A DNA stretch of 9,406 nt from Clostridiales bacterium (GCA_003483345.1 DMWH01000122.1:1-9406), one strand, 5' to 3'; counted from the stretch's first letter, positions 1-7,052 are shown. Numbers and translations: made by a program. Notes: a model not told the origin generated them from the letters alone.

Positions 1-432
1 TTAGAGAAAAACAAACTGTTTGCTTATGACTACGGCTCGGACATAAAAAGTCTGACAAGCATTTTGGGTGAATTAAAGAGTCTTAAAATAAATATAACCC
101 TTGATATATGCCATGCCCTTTCTGTCTGTAATAAATACAGGGAAGAAAAGGGAAGGGACCTTGAAATAGAAGCTTTCATAAAGGAATATGCCAAGTATTT
201 GAAGCTTGTGCATCTTAACAATGTATCAGGCTTTGGGGAAACAAAAGAAAATCACGGGCTACCGTATAAAGAGACAGAAGAAGACATGATGTTGCTTCAG
301 AGAATCTTTAATGCTCTGCATAATATTAATTACAACGGATTCATAACCGTGGAAGTGATTGACGATAACTACAATAACCCCGAGAATATGATAACTACCG
401 TTAAAACATTAAAAACTCTCGGAGTAGTATAG
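1..432 (+). CDS. sugar isomerase/epimerase or AP-endonuclease-like TIM barrel protein, 3' part
   Basis: The frame is open from the first base, so this is the C-terminal 143 residues of a gene that begins outside the window. An internal TTG at 64 is not a credible start because coding continues upstream of it. The fragment matches the xylose isomerase-like / AP endonuclease family 2 fold: LDICHAL (fragment residues 34-40) resembles the metal-binding Asp-x-x-His strand, VHLNNVSG (70-77) gives a second His, and FITVEV (114-119) ends in the Glu typical of the last strand. D35, H38, H71 and E118 are therefore the probable metal ligands. Family members are cytoplasmic and either isomerise or epimerise sugars (IolE/IolI type) or cut DNA at abasic sites (endonuclease IV type). 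The LDxCHA wording recalls endonuclease IV, but the N-terminal half needed to decide is missing. The gene stops at TAG 430-432, and no convincing terminator follows. Confidence 0.8.
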   Translation, partial: LEKNKLFAYDYGSDIKSLTSILGELKSLKINITLDICHALSVCNKYREEKGRDLEIEAFIKEYAKYLKLVHLNNVSGFGETKENHGLPYKETEEDMMLLQRIFNALHNINYNGFITVEVIDDNYNNPENMITTVKTLKTLGVV

Positions 433-454
433 AGTATTTATAATTTTTTTGTAT

Positions 455-490
455 TTTTGGAATAGTTTTTATATATCCTGCGTATTATGT
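455..490 (+). promoter_or_regulatory. predicted promoter of the signal peptidase-topB operon, shared bipartite element (copy A)
   Basis: TTTTGGAATA (455-464), exactly 14 bases, then TGCGTATTAT (479-488). The same two blocks at the same spacing precede the M50 gene (4295-4264, minus) and the basic protein gene (4310-4343, plus). As a housekeeping promoter it is poor: TTGGAA and TATTAT would be 20 bases apart. GGAAT with CGTA 17 bases later resembles an ECF sigma site. GAATA with CGTATTAT also loosely resembles the sporulation SigE pattern. A transcript starting about 7 bases downstream would have a leader of roughly 50 bases before the ATG at 548. Promoter function is inferred. Confidence 0.6.
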
Positions 491-547
491 AGATATCATA
501 ATATGAGGATACACGCTTAATGTGTAATCAAAACAAAGGAGGTATTT

Positions 548-1018
548 ATGAGGTTTAAAAGGCAGCTTGTAATTGCAATATTGTTATTTGTTTTAATGAA
601 ACAATTTTTTTACCCAACAATTATACCTTCGCCGTCAATGTATCCTACGCTACTTATTAATGATTATTGTTATTATTTTAAAACAAAGAATGTGGAGGAT
701 GGAGACATAATATTATTTGCATTGGGCGATTCCGGTATATTCTACACAAAAAGAATAATAGCAATAGGCGATAGCAATGGGACAAAAGTAAGAGTTGATT
801 TAGACGGAGTATATGTTGACAATGTAAAACTCTACGAAGGACCACAGGGGTCAAAAATGGATGAAATTACTTTGGATGAAGGTCAGATATTCGTAATGGG
901 CGACAACAGGACAAATTCACTTGACAGCAGATATTTCGGACCTATAACCAAAAACGAAGTTTTAGGAAAATTAGCGTTGAGAATACCATTAGGAAAAATT
1001 ATTGAGGGAGGAAACTAA
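548..1018 (+). CDS. lepB: type I signal peptidase (S26 family)
   Basis: A membrane-anchored serine protease that removes N-terminal signal peptides from exported proteins on the outer face of the membrane. The 156-residue protein has one N-terminal membrane segment (about residues 7-23) and the family boxes in order: PSPSMYPTL with nucleophile Ser30, YTKRIIAIGD with general base Lys68, and MGDNRTNSLDSRYFG (117-131), the conserved GDNxxxSxDSR box. It is short for the family (about 170-190 is common) but lacks none of these residues. The ATG at 548 sits 5 bases after a strong AAAGGAGG (535-542). Its stop TAA (1016-1018) overlaps the topB ATG by one base, so the two genes should be co-transcribed and translationally coupled. 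In this setting it may process substrates of the nearby Tad-like system or other exported proteins of the same element, but that is inference. A housekeeping role cannot be excluded. Confidence 0.93.
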   Translation: MRFKRQLVIAILLFVLMKQFFYPTIIPSPSMYPTLLINDYCYYFKTKNVEDGDIILFALGDSGIFYTKRIIAIGDSNGTKVRVDLDGVYVDNVKLYEGPQGSKMDEITLDEGQIFVMGDNRTNSLDSRYFGPITKNEVLGKLALRIPLGKIIEGGN

Positions 1019-3399
1019 TGAAAGGATTACTGATTGCTGAAAAACCTTCCCTGATGAAAAGCATCCAGAAGGTTTACAATGATAAACGCCCAATTTCAGA
1101 TGCTCTTGATTTTGCTTGTTTCGCAGGGCATTCCATGACATTGTACGAACCTGAAGATTACGATGAGAAGTACAAATCGTGGAATAAGGCAGATTTGCCC
1201 ATAATTCCAGAAAATTTCACGTATAAACCGCTGGATGCCAATAAGAAAATGGTAAAGGATCTAAACGATAAAATTAAAAACGGCGGATATGACTATGTGA
1301 TAAATGCTTGCGATGCCGCAAGAGAAGGGGAACTTATTTTTTACAGCTTTTACGGAACATATAAGCATAAACTGCCTGTAAAAAGATTCTGGGCAAGTGA
1401 TACAACGGATGCTTCAATAGTAAAGGCTTTAAAAAGCTTAATCCCTGAAACGGAAAAAGATTTGGTAAATTTGCAGAAATCAGCAAGATTAAGAGCCCAA
1501 ATGGACTGGCTTTACGGAATGAACTTTACAAGAGCTTTGTCTTTGGCTGCCAACTCAACAATACCTGTAGGAAGAGTAATGACTCCTACACTTAAAATGT
1601 TGGTTGACAGGGAGCTGGAAATCAAGAATTTCAAACCGCAGGACTATTACGAGCTGGTGCTTGAAATTGAAAAGAACGGAATAAAATTCAATGCTTTAAG
1701 GCTTGTTCCGGAAGAATATAAAGATACAAGGATGTTTGATAAAAAGGAAGCTGACGAAGCTCTTACAAAAGTAGGAGATAAGATAAAGGTAAGAAGAATT
1801 ACGGAGCAAAAAGAAACAATATATCCTTCCACCCTTTATTCCTTACTTGAGCTTCAAAAGGATGCCAACAGGTATTTCGGTTATACGGCAAGCCAGACTT
1901 TGGATATAGCCCAAAAGCTGTACGAAGAAAGAAAGCTTCTGTCATACCCGAGAACTGAAAGCAGATTCCTGTCAACGGCTATGGTGCCTGAAATACCTAA
2001 ACATCTTGAAGTAATCAAAAATGTTCCCGAGTTAAAGCTTTATGTCGAAAAACTTACAGAACCCGAAATTATGAAGGTTCTCTCAACCAAAAAGTACGTT
2101 GACGATGCAAAGATAGCCGACCATCACGCCATTATTGTTACTCAAGATAAACCTGACTTGTCAAAGCTCACACAGGATGAAAAGAACATTTATATACTGG
2201 TGGCAAAGAAACTTCTCTCTATATTTCTCCCTCCGTACATAATCTCGAAAACAGAAGTAATACTGTCAATCCAGAAGGAATTTTACAGGGCAAACGGAAA
2301 AGTTGAGGTCCAAAAAGGATTTTCAGTTCTTTACGGAAACGCCATGAAGGATACCATACTTCCACCCTTAGTTGAAAAAGAAATTCTTCCTGTAACGGGA
2401 TCAAAACTTGAAGCCAAAAAGACAACTCCACCGGCAAGGTATACAGACAGAACAATTCTTGATGCCATGCAGAATGCCGGGAAGACTTTGAAGGTTAAAG
2501 AGCAAAGAGAAATATTAAAAGAAGCTGCAGGCTTGGGAACTCCAGCCACAAGATCAGGAATTCTTGATAAAATAGAGAAAAATAAGTGGATGGTGAGAAA
2601 AGGGAAGTCTATCTATGCAACAGACCTTGGGATTTCCGTTATCAAAGTAATCGGCGAAGACCGGGACATTTGTTCTCCTGCTTTAACTGCTGTATGGGAG
2701 AAAAAGCTAAGGGAAATTGAAGATGATAAGTTTATCGGTGACTTCAGGAAGGAACTTAATGAGTATATCATAAAGGAAACTCAGTCGATAATAGCGGAGA
2801 CAAAAGAGATAAATCCCGGAGGAAAGGAAAAGAAGGAAATAAAGGAAGTCGGTGTTTGCCCGATTTGCGGGGAAAAAGTTCTGGTAGGTAAAAACTTTTA
2901 CCTTTGCAAGAACTATAAGAACCCTTGTAGATTCATTATTCCTAAAAACTATATGGGAGCAAAATTCTCCGAATCCGATGTTAAAGGGATGCTGAACGGT
3001 AAATCTACAAAACCAAAGAAAATAAAATTTAAGGATGGTAAAGAAGCGGAAAAGGAATTTGTAATTCAGGACGGTTATTTACAGTTTGTAAAAAAGTCCG
3101 GAGGACATACTATTTCGGATGAAAATAAGAGCAAGATGAGAAAGCTTGGGAAATGTCCCAAGTGCGGAAGTCAGGTTTTATCGGCAACAGATTTCTTTGT
3201 TTGTACCGGATATCCTATGGAGTGCAGCTTTACAATCAAGAAGGTTATAAAGGACGCACGCATAACGGATGAAGATATGGAAAAGATGTTAAAAGGAGAA
3301 CATTCCGATGTTCATACCTTTACATGGAAAAACGGAAAGAAAGGAAATGCGACCATCTATATTGATGACGGGATGATAAAATTTGATTTCGTAAAATAG
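1018..3399 (+). CDS. topB: DNA topoisomerase III (type IA) with two tandem C-terminal zinc modules
   Basis: An ATP-independent type IA topoisomerase that cuts one DNA strand, passes another through and reseals it; TopB enzymes resolve replication intermediates and are frequent on conjugative elements. The 793 residues begin with a TOPRIM domain (LLIAEKPS with Glu8 and Lys9; DAAREGE at 99-105). The second Asp of the usual DxD is Ala101, as in the DAGREGE-like subgroup. QMDWLYGMNFTRAL and GRVMTPTL follow. The active-site tyrosine is Tyr310 in LSYPRTES, with Arg312. The C-terminus carries two similar modules of about 80 residues (614-693 and 713-793). Each opens with a Cys4 ribbon (C614, C617, C630, C637 and C713, C716, C729, C736) and continues into a topoisomerase C-terminal repeat. 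The start is ATG at 1018, 6 bases after GAGGGAGG (1004-1011), overlapping the signal peptidase stop. A bidirectional terminator follows immediately. The full set of motifs suggests an intact enzyme. Confidence 0.96.
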   Translation: MKGLLIAEKPSLMKSIQKVYNDKRPISDALDFACFAGHSMTLYEPEDYDEKYKSWNKADLPIIPENFTYKPLDANKKMVKDLNDKIKNGGYDYVINACDAAREGELIFYSFYGTYKHKLPVKRFWASDTTDASIVKALKSLIPETEKDLVNLQKSARLRAQMDWLYGMNFTRALSLAANSTIPVGRVMTPTLKMLVDRELEIKNFKPQDYYELVLEIEKNGIKFNALRLVPEEYKDTRMFDKKEADEALTKVGDKIKVRRITEQKETIYPSTLYSLLELQKDANRYFGYTASQTLDIAQKLYEERKLLSYPRTESRFLSTAMVPEIPKHLEVIKNVPELKLYVEKLTEPEIMKVLSTKKYVDDAKIADHHAIIVTQDKPDLSKLTQDEKNIYILVAKKLLSIFLPPYIISKTEVILSIQKEFYRANGKVEVQKGFSVLYGNAMKDTILPPLVEKEILPVTGSKLEAKKTTPPARYTDRTILDAMQNAGKTLKVKEQREILKEAAGLGTPATRSGILDKIEKNKWMVRKGKSIYATDLGISVIKVIGEDRDICSPALTAVWEKKLREIEDDKFIGDFRKELNEYIIKETQSIIAETKEINPGGKEKKEIKEVGVCPICGEKVLVGKNFYLCKNYKNPCRFIIPKNYMGAKFSESDVKGMLNGKSTKPKKIKFKDGKEAEKEFVIQDGYLQFVKKSGGHTISDENKSKMRKLGKCPKCGSQVLSATDFFVCTGYPMECSFTIKKVIKDARITDEDMEKMLKGEHSDVHTFTWKNGKKGNATIYIDDGMIKFDFVK

Positions 3400-3432
3400 A
3401 AAAACCGCTTTAATTATCTAAAGCGGTTTTTT
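3400..3432. terminator. bidirectional intrinsic terminator between topB and the M50 gene
   Basis: CCGCTTTA (3405-3412) pairs perfectly with TAAAGCGG (3419-3426) across a 6-base loop. Flanking A5 (3400-3404) and T6 (3427-3432) extend the stem and supply a U-tract on either strand. It begins one base after the topB stop and lies about 20 bases beyond the stop of the convergent M50 gene, so it can end both transcripts. Confidence 0.92.
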
Positions 3433-3451
3433 GTTGACCGAAATAGCATGT

Positions 3452-4234
3452 TTATAAGAAAATCAATCCGTAAATATCCTTGAAAGTTACAACAATAATG
3501 AGCCCTACAAGGAAGGTCAGTCCTACATTGTGTATTCCTTCCTGAATTTTTACAGGAATTTTTCTCCCGAATACAGCTTCTATAAGGCAGAACAAAGCCC
3601 TTGCTCCGTCTAATGCCGGAATAGGAAGCAGATTAAATACTCCTATATTGACTGCAATAAACGAAAGCATTATAAGATAGGAGTAAGTTGAAGAATTTAA
3701 ACTTTCTGTTATCGCTTCTGTTATTCCTATAGGTCCGGATAAATCTTTTAATCCGTATCCTCCGGAAAGAAGATTCTTAAAGCTGTCAAATATTATAGAC
3801 AGGAAATTCTTAAACAAGTCATTGGCAAGCTTAAAGTTTTCAAATAACTTAGCTGCTTCAAAGTCTAAATGCCCGTTTTCAACAAAAATGCAAACAAACA
3901 AGACAACTAAATACCCGAAAAGTATATTGGAAACGGAACCCGCCAATAATGTCGTTATTTTAGCTGTTGTGCCGGCTTTGCTGAAGGGAACACCTTCAGA
4001 GCTTTCAACATCTAATTTTTCGGGCATTTGAACATATCCTCCAATTGGGAACAAAGATAATTTATATGTAATACCGTTTTTGGTCTTCGATATTATCTTA
4101 GGCCCGAAACCTATTGAAAATTCGCTTACTCTGATTTTAAATAGCAGTGCGGATATATAATGTCCCATTTCATGAGTTATGATAAGCACTGCAAAAGAAA
4201 AAATACCTACTAAAATTTTTTCGGTCATATCCAA
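3452..4234 (-). CDS. M50 (site-2 protease type) membrane zinc metalloprotease without a PDZ domain
   Basis: A predicted intramembrane zinc protease of the RseP/RasP/SpoIVFB clan, which cuts transmembrane substrates such as anti-sigma factors or signal-peptide remnants. Numbering from the ATG at 4243, the first membrane segment holds HEMGH (His24, Glu25, His28). FPIGGYV (65-71) matches the family GGY loop, AGSVSNILFG (101-110) the AGPxxN-like second segment, and LSGPIGI (168-174) the conserved SGP loop. NLLPIPALDG (204-213) supplies the third zinc ligand, Asp212. A last hydrophobic segment lies near the C-terminus. Only about 46 residues separate the second segment from LSGPIG, too few for the PDZ domain of typical RseP, and total length is about 260 against 340-450. 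The start is uncertain: AAAGGA (4248-4243) overlaps the ATG at 4243, so TTG at 4234 (8-base spacing, chosen) or ATG at 4228 is more likely. It is convergent with topB and divergent from the next gene. Confidence 0.9.
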   Translation of the reverse strand: MDMTEKILVGIFSFAVLIITHEMGHYISALLFKIRVSEFSIGFGPKIISKTKNGITYKLSLFPIGGYVQMPEKLDVESSEGVPFSKAGTTAKITTLLAGSVSNILFGYLVVLFVCIFVENGHLDFEAAKLFENFKLANDLFKNFLSIIFDSFKNLLSGGYGLKDLSGPIGITEAITESLNSSTYSYLIMLSFIAVNIGVFNLLPIPALDGARALFCLIEAVFGRKIPVKIQEGIHNVGLTFLVGLIIVVTFKDIYGLIFL

Positions 4235-4263
4235 GCAACACATCCTTTCATTGTCTATATTAT

Positions 4264-4295
4264 ATAATACGCATAAGACACAAAAAATATTCTAA
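4264..4295 (-). promoter_or_regulatory. predicted promoter of the M50 gene, shared bipartite element (copy C)
   Basis: On the minus strand TTAGAATA (4295-4288) is followed after exactly 14 bases by TGCGTATTAT (4273-4264), the same blocks and spacing as copies A and B. The -35-like half differs from the others only by A for G before GAATA. The predicted transcript would start around 4257, leaving a short leader of about 20-30 bases. This element and copy B are back to back, with their upstream blocks about 15 bases apart. Confidence 0.58.
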
Positions 4296-4309
4296 TATAT
4301 TTTTACTGA

Positions 4310-4345
4310 TTTTGGAATATATAAGGAAGGAATTGCGTAATATAT
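4310..4345 (+). promoter_or_regulatory. predicted promoter of the basic protein gene, shared bipartite element (copy B)
   Basis: TTTTGGAATA (4310-4319), exactly 14 bases, then TGCGTAATAT (4334-4343). The first block is identical to copy A over ten bases and the second differs from it at two positions. The 14-base spacers of the three copies are unrelated in sequence, which suggests that the two blocks are contacted and the spacer is not. The predicted leader to ATG 4406 is about 55 bases, close to that of copy A. Confidence 0.6.
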
Positions 4346-4364
4346 GGTAGTCAAATTTAAGGAG

Positions 4365-4380
4365 CATATATATTTATATG
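4365..4380 (+). repeat. small AT-rich inverted repeat in the leader of the basic protein gene
   Basis: CATATA (4365-4370) and TATATG (4375-4380) form a 6-base inverted repeat with a 4-base centre, between copy B and the ribosome binding site. It could be an operator or a weak leader hairpin, but in sequence this AT-rich it may be chance. Confidence 0.25.
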
Positions 4381-4405
4381 TAATTAATATAAAGGAGAGG
4401 TGAAT

Positions 4406-5014
4406 ATGGCTGGAGAAAAGGACAAAAAACAGATATTAAAAATATCTGGAAAAAAACAATTCCTCGAAGTCATGGCCAACTGTATCAATATTGACCGCTT
4501 GTATATCAACTTTGAAGACTATGATGATACGAAGCCTAAGGGTCAGAGGAAAGGACAACAGGTGCAGATATATATTGATATGCTGGATGCATATGTATTG
4601 GCTAAAGATATATTCTCGGGCAAAATAGATGCATTAGGCAAGAAAAGCCGGGAAACAGCTAAAGCAGGCGGTTATACTTACGCCAAAGAAGTATTTTCAA
4701 GGATAGGCGGCGTATCAGCCGTTAAATTAGCTAAAATGGGAGCTCCACGTAAAGACAAAATGAGCTTGTCACGAACATTTAAAATCACCCCCGGAATAAA
4801 AACCAAATGGGTTTTATCAGCAGAAAGCGGACCGGGAGAGGAGGATGCCAACAGACTAATTGTTCCGAAGTATAAAACTCCGGAGCAAATCATACGGGTT
4901 GGGATGAATGACGAACAGTTGAAAGTATTCGCATCTGCTATCGAGTTATTAGCTCATGCATGGATGCGTGAAAAAATCAATGGTTTAGTATTAACACAAG
5001 AAATAAAGATGTAA
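4406..5014 (+). CDS. unrecognised basic soluble protein, 202 residues
   Basis: I do not recognise this family. Translation from ATG 4406 gives 202 residues with no signal peptide and no membrane segment, so it should be cytoplasmic. It is basic by hand count (about 36 Lys+Arg against 25 Asp+Glu). Basic stretches include KPKGQRKGQQ (about residues 42-51) and MGAPRKDKMS; the middle is Gly/Lys/Arg-rich; the C-terminal third (from about PEQIIRVGMNDEQ) looks helical. A basic soluble protein near topB would fit a nucleic acid-binding role, but no known motif supports this. The start is ATG 4406, 5 bases after AAAGGAGAGG (4391-4400). The in-frame GTG at 4400 overlaps that site and is rejected. The gene is monocistronic: its own promoter-like element (copy B) lies upstream and a terminator directly after the stop. 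Copy B matches the elements before the signal peptidase-topB operon and the divergent M50 gene, implying shared control. Confidence 0.85.
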   Translation: MAGEKDKKQILKISGKKQFLEVMANCINIDRLYINFEDYDDTKPKGQRKGQQVQIYIDMLDAYVLAKDIFSGKIDALGKKSRETAKAGGYTYAKEVFSRIGGVSAVKLAKMGAPRKDKMSLSRTFKITPGIKTKWVLSAESGPGEEDANRLIVPKYKTPEQIIRVGMNDEQLKVFASAIELLAHAWMREKINGLVLTQEIKM

Positions 5015-5016
5015 AA

Positions 5017-5052
5017 AAAAAGAGACCTTCCTTTTTTAGAAGGTCTTTTTTT
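5017..5052. terminator. bidirectional intrinsic terminator between the basic protein gene and tadC
   Basis: AGACCTTC (5023-5030) pairs with GAAGGTCT (5039-5046) around an 8-base T-rich loop. T7 (5046-5052) follows on the plus strand, and an A-run (5013-5021) gives the U-tract on the minus strand. It serves the convergent basic protein gene and the Tad-like operon, and overlaps the tadC stop codon by two bases. Confidence 0.88.
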
Positions 5053-6064
5053 ATATTATGGAATTGTTTAAAACTGTAACAACATAGTATAACAGAGGAT
5101 AAAGCACCAGTAAGAATAAGGCGACCAAAGGAAGGGCAAGAGTTCCTTGAGTAAGGAATAAGTTTACCAAATTCTTTTTCTCCTGTTTTTCTTTGTTGTC
5201 AGCTAATATATCCTCAAGAGAATTTTCAAGCATTCTAACCGTATCTAAACGGCTGTAGTACATCATATTACTTAAAGCTCTTATTGAGAACTCAAATCTC
5301 GTATCCCTGAACTCTTTTATCAGGTATTCATAGCTTTCCTTGGAATTTCTTAAATTTATAAGGTAAGCGGTTTTAAAGATATTCTTATATCTTGTGTTCA
5401 GGGTGCCAAGGGTTTCGAATATTTCGTTTATTGACTTACCTGTCTTAAGAGATAGAATAAGGAACAACTGCAAAACCGGAAGGTCTTTGGTTCTTTGGGC
5501 TTTTACCGATTTTGCCATCGAGTTTAAGTAAAGTGACGGATATACGCATATTATGCCCGAAAAGATCAGAATGAATATCTTGATTTTCATCAGGTTACTA
5601 TTTGTAAATCCCAATGCAGGAAATAATGAAGGTGCATTTTGGAATAAAATCATTAAAATAGTCATAAATGTCAAGCCGAAGAAGGCAAACAGAAACTGGA
5701 CAACAACAAAGCTTCTGTATGTGATGACATTATAGAGCTGGGCATCAACAATTTTCTTTTTGATTTCAACGGCCTGTTTGGATTCTTCGGTTTCATCAAT
5801 AAATTGTGAAAACGGGAATGTATAACTCAACGCTATAAGTTTTCCTGTCAATGTTCCGTCTGAAAAACGGGACATTAAATTGTTGGATTTTCTTTTTGCT
5901 TTCCTTTCTTTTTTTTCTCTTTTGACTTGTGCGTCCGCTTCACTGTTGAATATGGAATAGGCAAAGACAAAAGAGCCCATAAGCAGAAGCATTATAATGT
6001 ATAAAGTTTTAGTCGGGTCTAATTGGTATACAATATTAAAAAGTAAATTTAAAATATTGTTCAT
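5051..6064 (-). CDS. tadC: TadC-like type II secretion F-domain membrane protein
   Basis: A predicted inner-membrane platform subunit of a Tad/Flp-type assembly machine; TadB and TadC form the membrane base driven by the CpaF ATPase. From ATG 6064 the protein has 337 residues: a membrane segment at about 20-38, a strongly basic cytoplasmic stretch (48-59, KREKKERKAKRK), hydrophobic segments at about 118-141 and 161-180, then a helical F-domain region. That region includes LPVLQLFLILSLKTGKSINEIFETLG, here described rather than delimited, and a last segment occupies about 310-333. The GTG at 6094 would add ten residues inside tadB. ATG 6064 is preferred because a GGAGGG in the last codons of tadB lies 11 bases upstream. 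Only one base separates the tadB stop from this start, so translation is probably coupled. It is the last gene of the operon; no pilin gene follows before the terminator. The TadC assignment rests on fold, length and position after TadB. Confidence 0.85.
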   Translation of the reverse strand: MNNILNLLFNIVYQLDPTKTLYIIMLLLMGSFVFAYSIFNSEADAQVKREKKERKAKRKSNNLMSRFSDGTLTGKLIALSYTFPFSQFIDETEESKQAVEIKKKIVDAQLYNVITYRSFVVVQFLFAFFGLTFMTILMILFQNAPSLFPALGFTNSNLMKIKIFILIFSGIICVYPSLYLNSMAKSVKAQRTKDLPVLQLFLILSLKTGKSINEIFETLGTLNTRYKNIFKTAYLINLRNSKESYEYLIKEFRDTRFEFSIRALSNMMYYSRLDTVRMLENSLEDILADNKEKQEKKNLVNLFLTQGTLALPLVALFLLVLYPLLYYVVTVLNNSII

Positions 6065-6065
6065 T

Positions 6066-7052
6066 TTATTTCTTTCCCTCCATATTGAAATCACTTTTGT
6101 TCCCCAGTTTCTTAGTTATAATTATAACTCCGAAAACGCTGGCATATCCCAAGAACAGCATAAGAAGACCGAAAGGAGATCGTAAATATGCTGCTACGGC
6201 TTTATCGGTGAAGAATAAGAATGTAATAATATTACCTACAACTCCGACAGTGGATAAAATGTAATTCAATGCAACATTGTATCTTTTATCCGATATTAAC
6301 TTTCTCTTTAACGCATTATCCTGAGCTATCATAGTCCTGAGATACCTTAAATTAACAAGGGTATCTTCCTTTTTGGCATCTTCTTTGTATTTAATCAGTA
6401 TTGAGAACAGGGAGTTAAGCCAAATGGAATTTGTTCTCTGCTTATATTTGTTTAATACGCTTAAATGACCGGATGATGTCATTTCTCTTGCCATAGTGGA
6501 AAACATATCTTTAAAAGGTTTATCTATTGCAAGTGATGTTTCATAAATAACTGTTTGAATTTCATCGCTTTTTGAAAAGCTTCTTATAATTACATCAATT
6601 ACCTCAGGGAGATTATATTCCGATCCGCTTGACTTATTTTCGTTTAAATTTTTAATAATAATGGAAATAAGCAGATTAAGAATAAGGAAAACTATAAGCC
6701 CCATCAGTATTCCTGAGTAAAGTGCGGCCAAAAGTGAAATAATTACTACCCCCAGTATTGTAACTTTAACATAAGAAAACGGCTTTTTTACTTCTCTTTC
6801 GGTAAAATAATTCTCCAATAGATTAAGATAATCCGATATAGGTCCTGCTTTTGACTGCATCTTTTCTTTTCTGAGTCGTTCTTTGTAAATGTCTATTTCT
6901 TTTTCTTCTTTCTGAATTTGCTTTACCTTTTTATGTTTTCTAACATAGAACAGGTATATAACGGCTGCATAAAACAGGATGAATATGTACATAATGTTAG
7001 AAAATGTAGTAACCATTTCCTTACTTAAGAAAGGAATATTAATCGGAAACAT
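6066..7052 (-). CDS. tadB: TadB-like type II secretion F-domain membrane protein
   Basis: The partner platform subunit to TadC. About 328 residues from ATG 7052: an N-terminal membrane segment (NIMYIFILFYAAVIYLFYV), a highly charged Lys/Glu stretch likely to form a coiled coil, and a hydrophobic pair (VTILGVVIISLLAALYSG and onward). A cytoplasmic F-domain follows with LPEVIDVIIRSFSKSDEIQ and LRYLRTMIAQDNALKRKLI, then two C-terminal hydrophobic segments. Possible starts are GTG 7061, ATG 7058 and ATG 7052. The last is best placed, 6 bases after GGGGTG (7063-7058). Each option overlaps the 3' end of cpaF, so translation is probably coupled. The pattern of a four-segment F-domain protein directly after a CpaF ATPase and before a second F-domain gene is that of Tad operons. 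Sequence divergence makes the B versus C naming depend on order more than on motifs. Confidence 0.83.
   Translation of the reverse strand: MFPINIPFLSKEMVTTFSNIMYIFILFYAAVIYLFYVRKHKKVKQIQKEEKEIDIYKERLRKEKMQSKAGPISDYLNLLENYFTEREVKKPFSYVKVTILGVVIISLLAALYSGILMGLIVFLILNLLISIIIKNLNENKSSGSEYNLPEVIDVIIRSFSKSDEIQTVIYETSLAIDKPFKDMFSTMAREMTSSGHLSVLNKYKQRTNSIWLNSLFSILIKYKEDAKKEDTLVNLRYLRTMIAQDNALKRKLISDKRYNVALNYILSTVGVVGNIITFLFFTDKAVAAYLRSPFGLLMLFLGYASVFGVIIITKKLGNKSDFNMEGKK

Noticed and set aside
415..450. Possible terminator after the TIM-barrel gene: ACTCT (415-419) with AGAGT (431-435), then a T-run at 444-450.
   Set aside because: The stem is only five base pairs with an 11-base loop and lies mostly inside the coding sequence, too weak to call.
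510..528. Imperfect inverted repeat around GATACAC and GTGTAATC in the signal peptidase leader.
   Set aside because: It needs a bulge, is short and has no counterpart at the other two promoter-like sites.
2219..2549. Minus-strand open frames inside topB, and similar frames opposite the M50, basic protein and tad genes.
   Set aside because: They lie opposite genes with clear family motifs, lack ribosome binding sites and encode low-complexity hydrophobic peptides.
4344..4403. A 19-codon ORF (ATG 4344 to TGA 4401-4403) ending three bases before the basic protein start, resembling a leader peptide.
   Set aside because: Its ATG overlaps the predicted -10 block, so it would lie upstream of the expected transcript start, and its nearest AAGGAAGG is 13 bases away.
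5540..5560. Another TGCGTA on the minus strand inside tadC, tested as a fourth copy of the shared promoter element.
   Set aside because: No GAATA block lies 14 bases upstream, and it falls within coding sequence.
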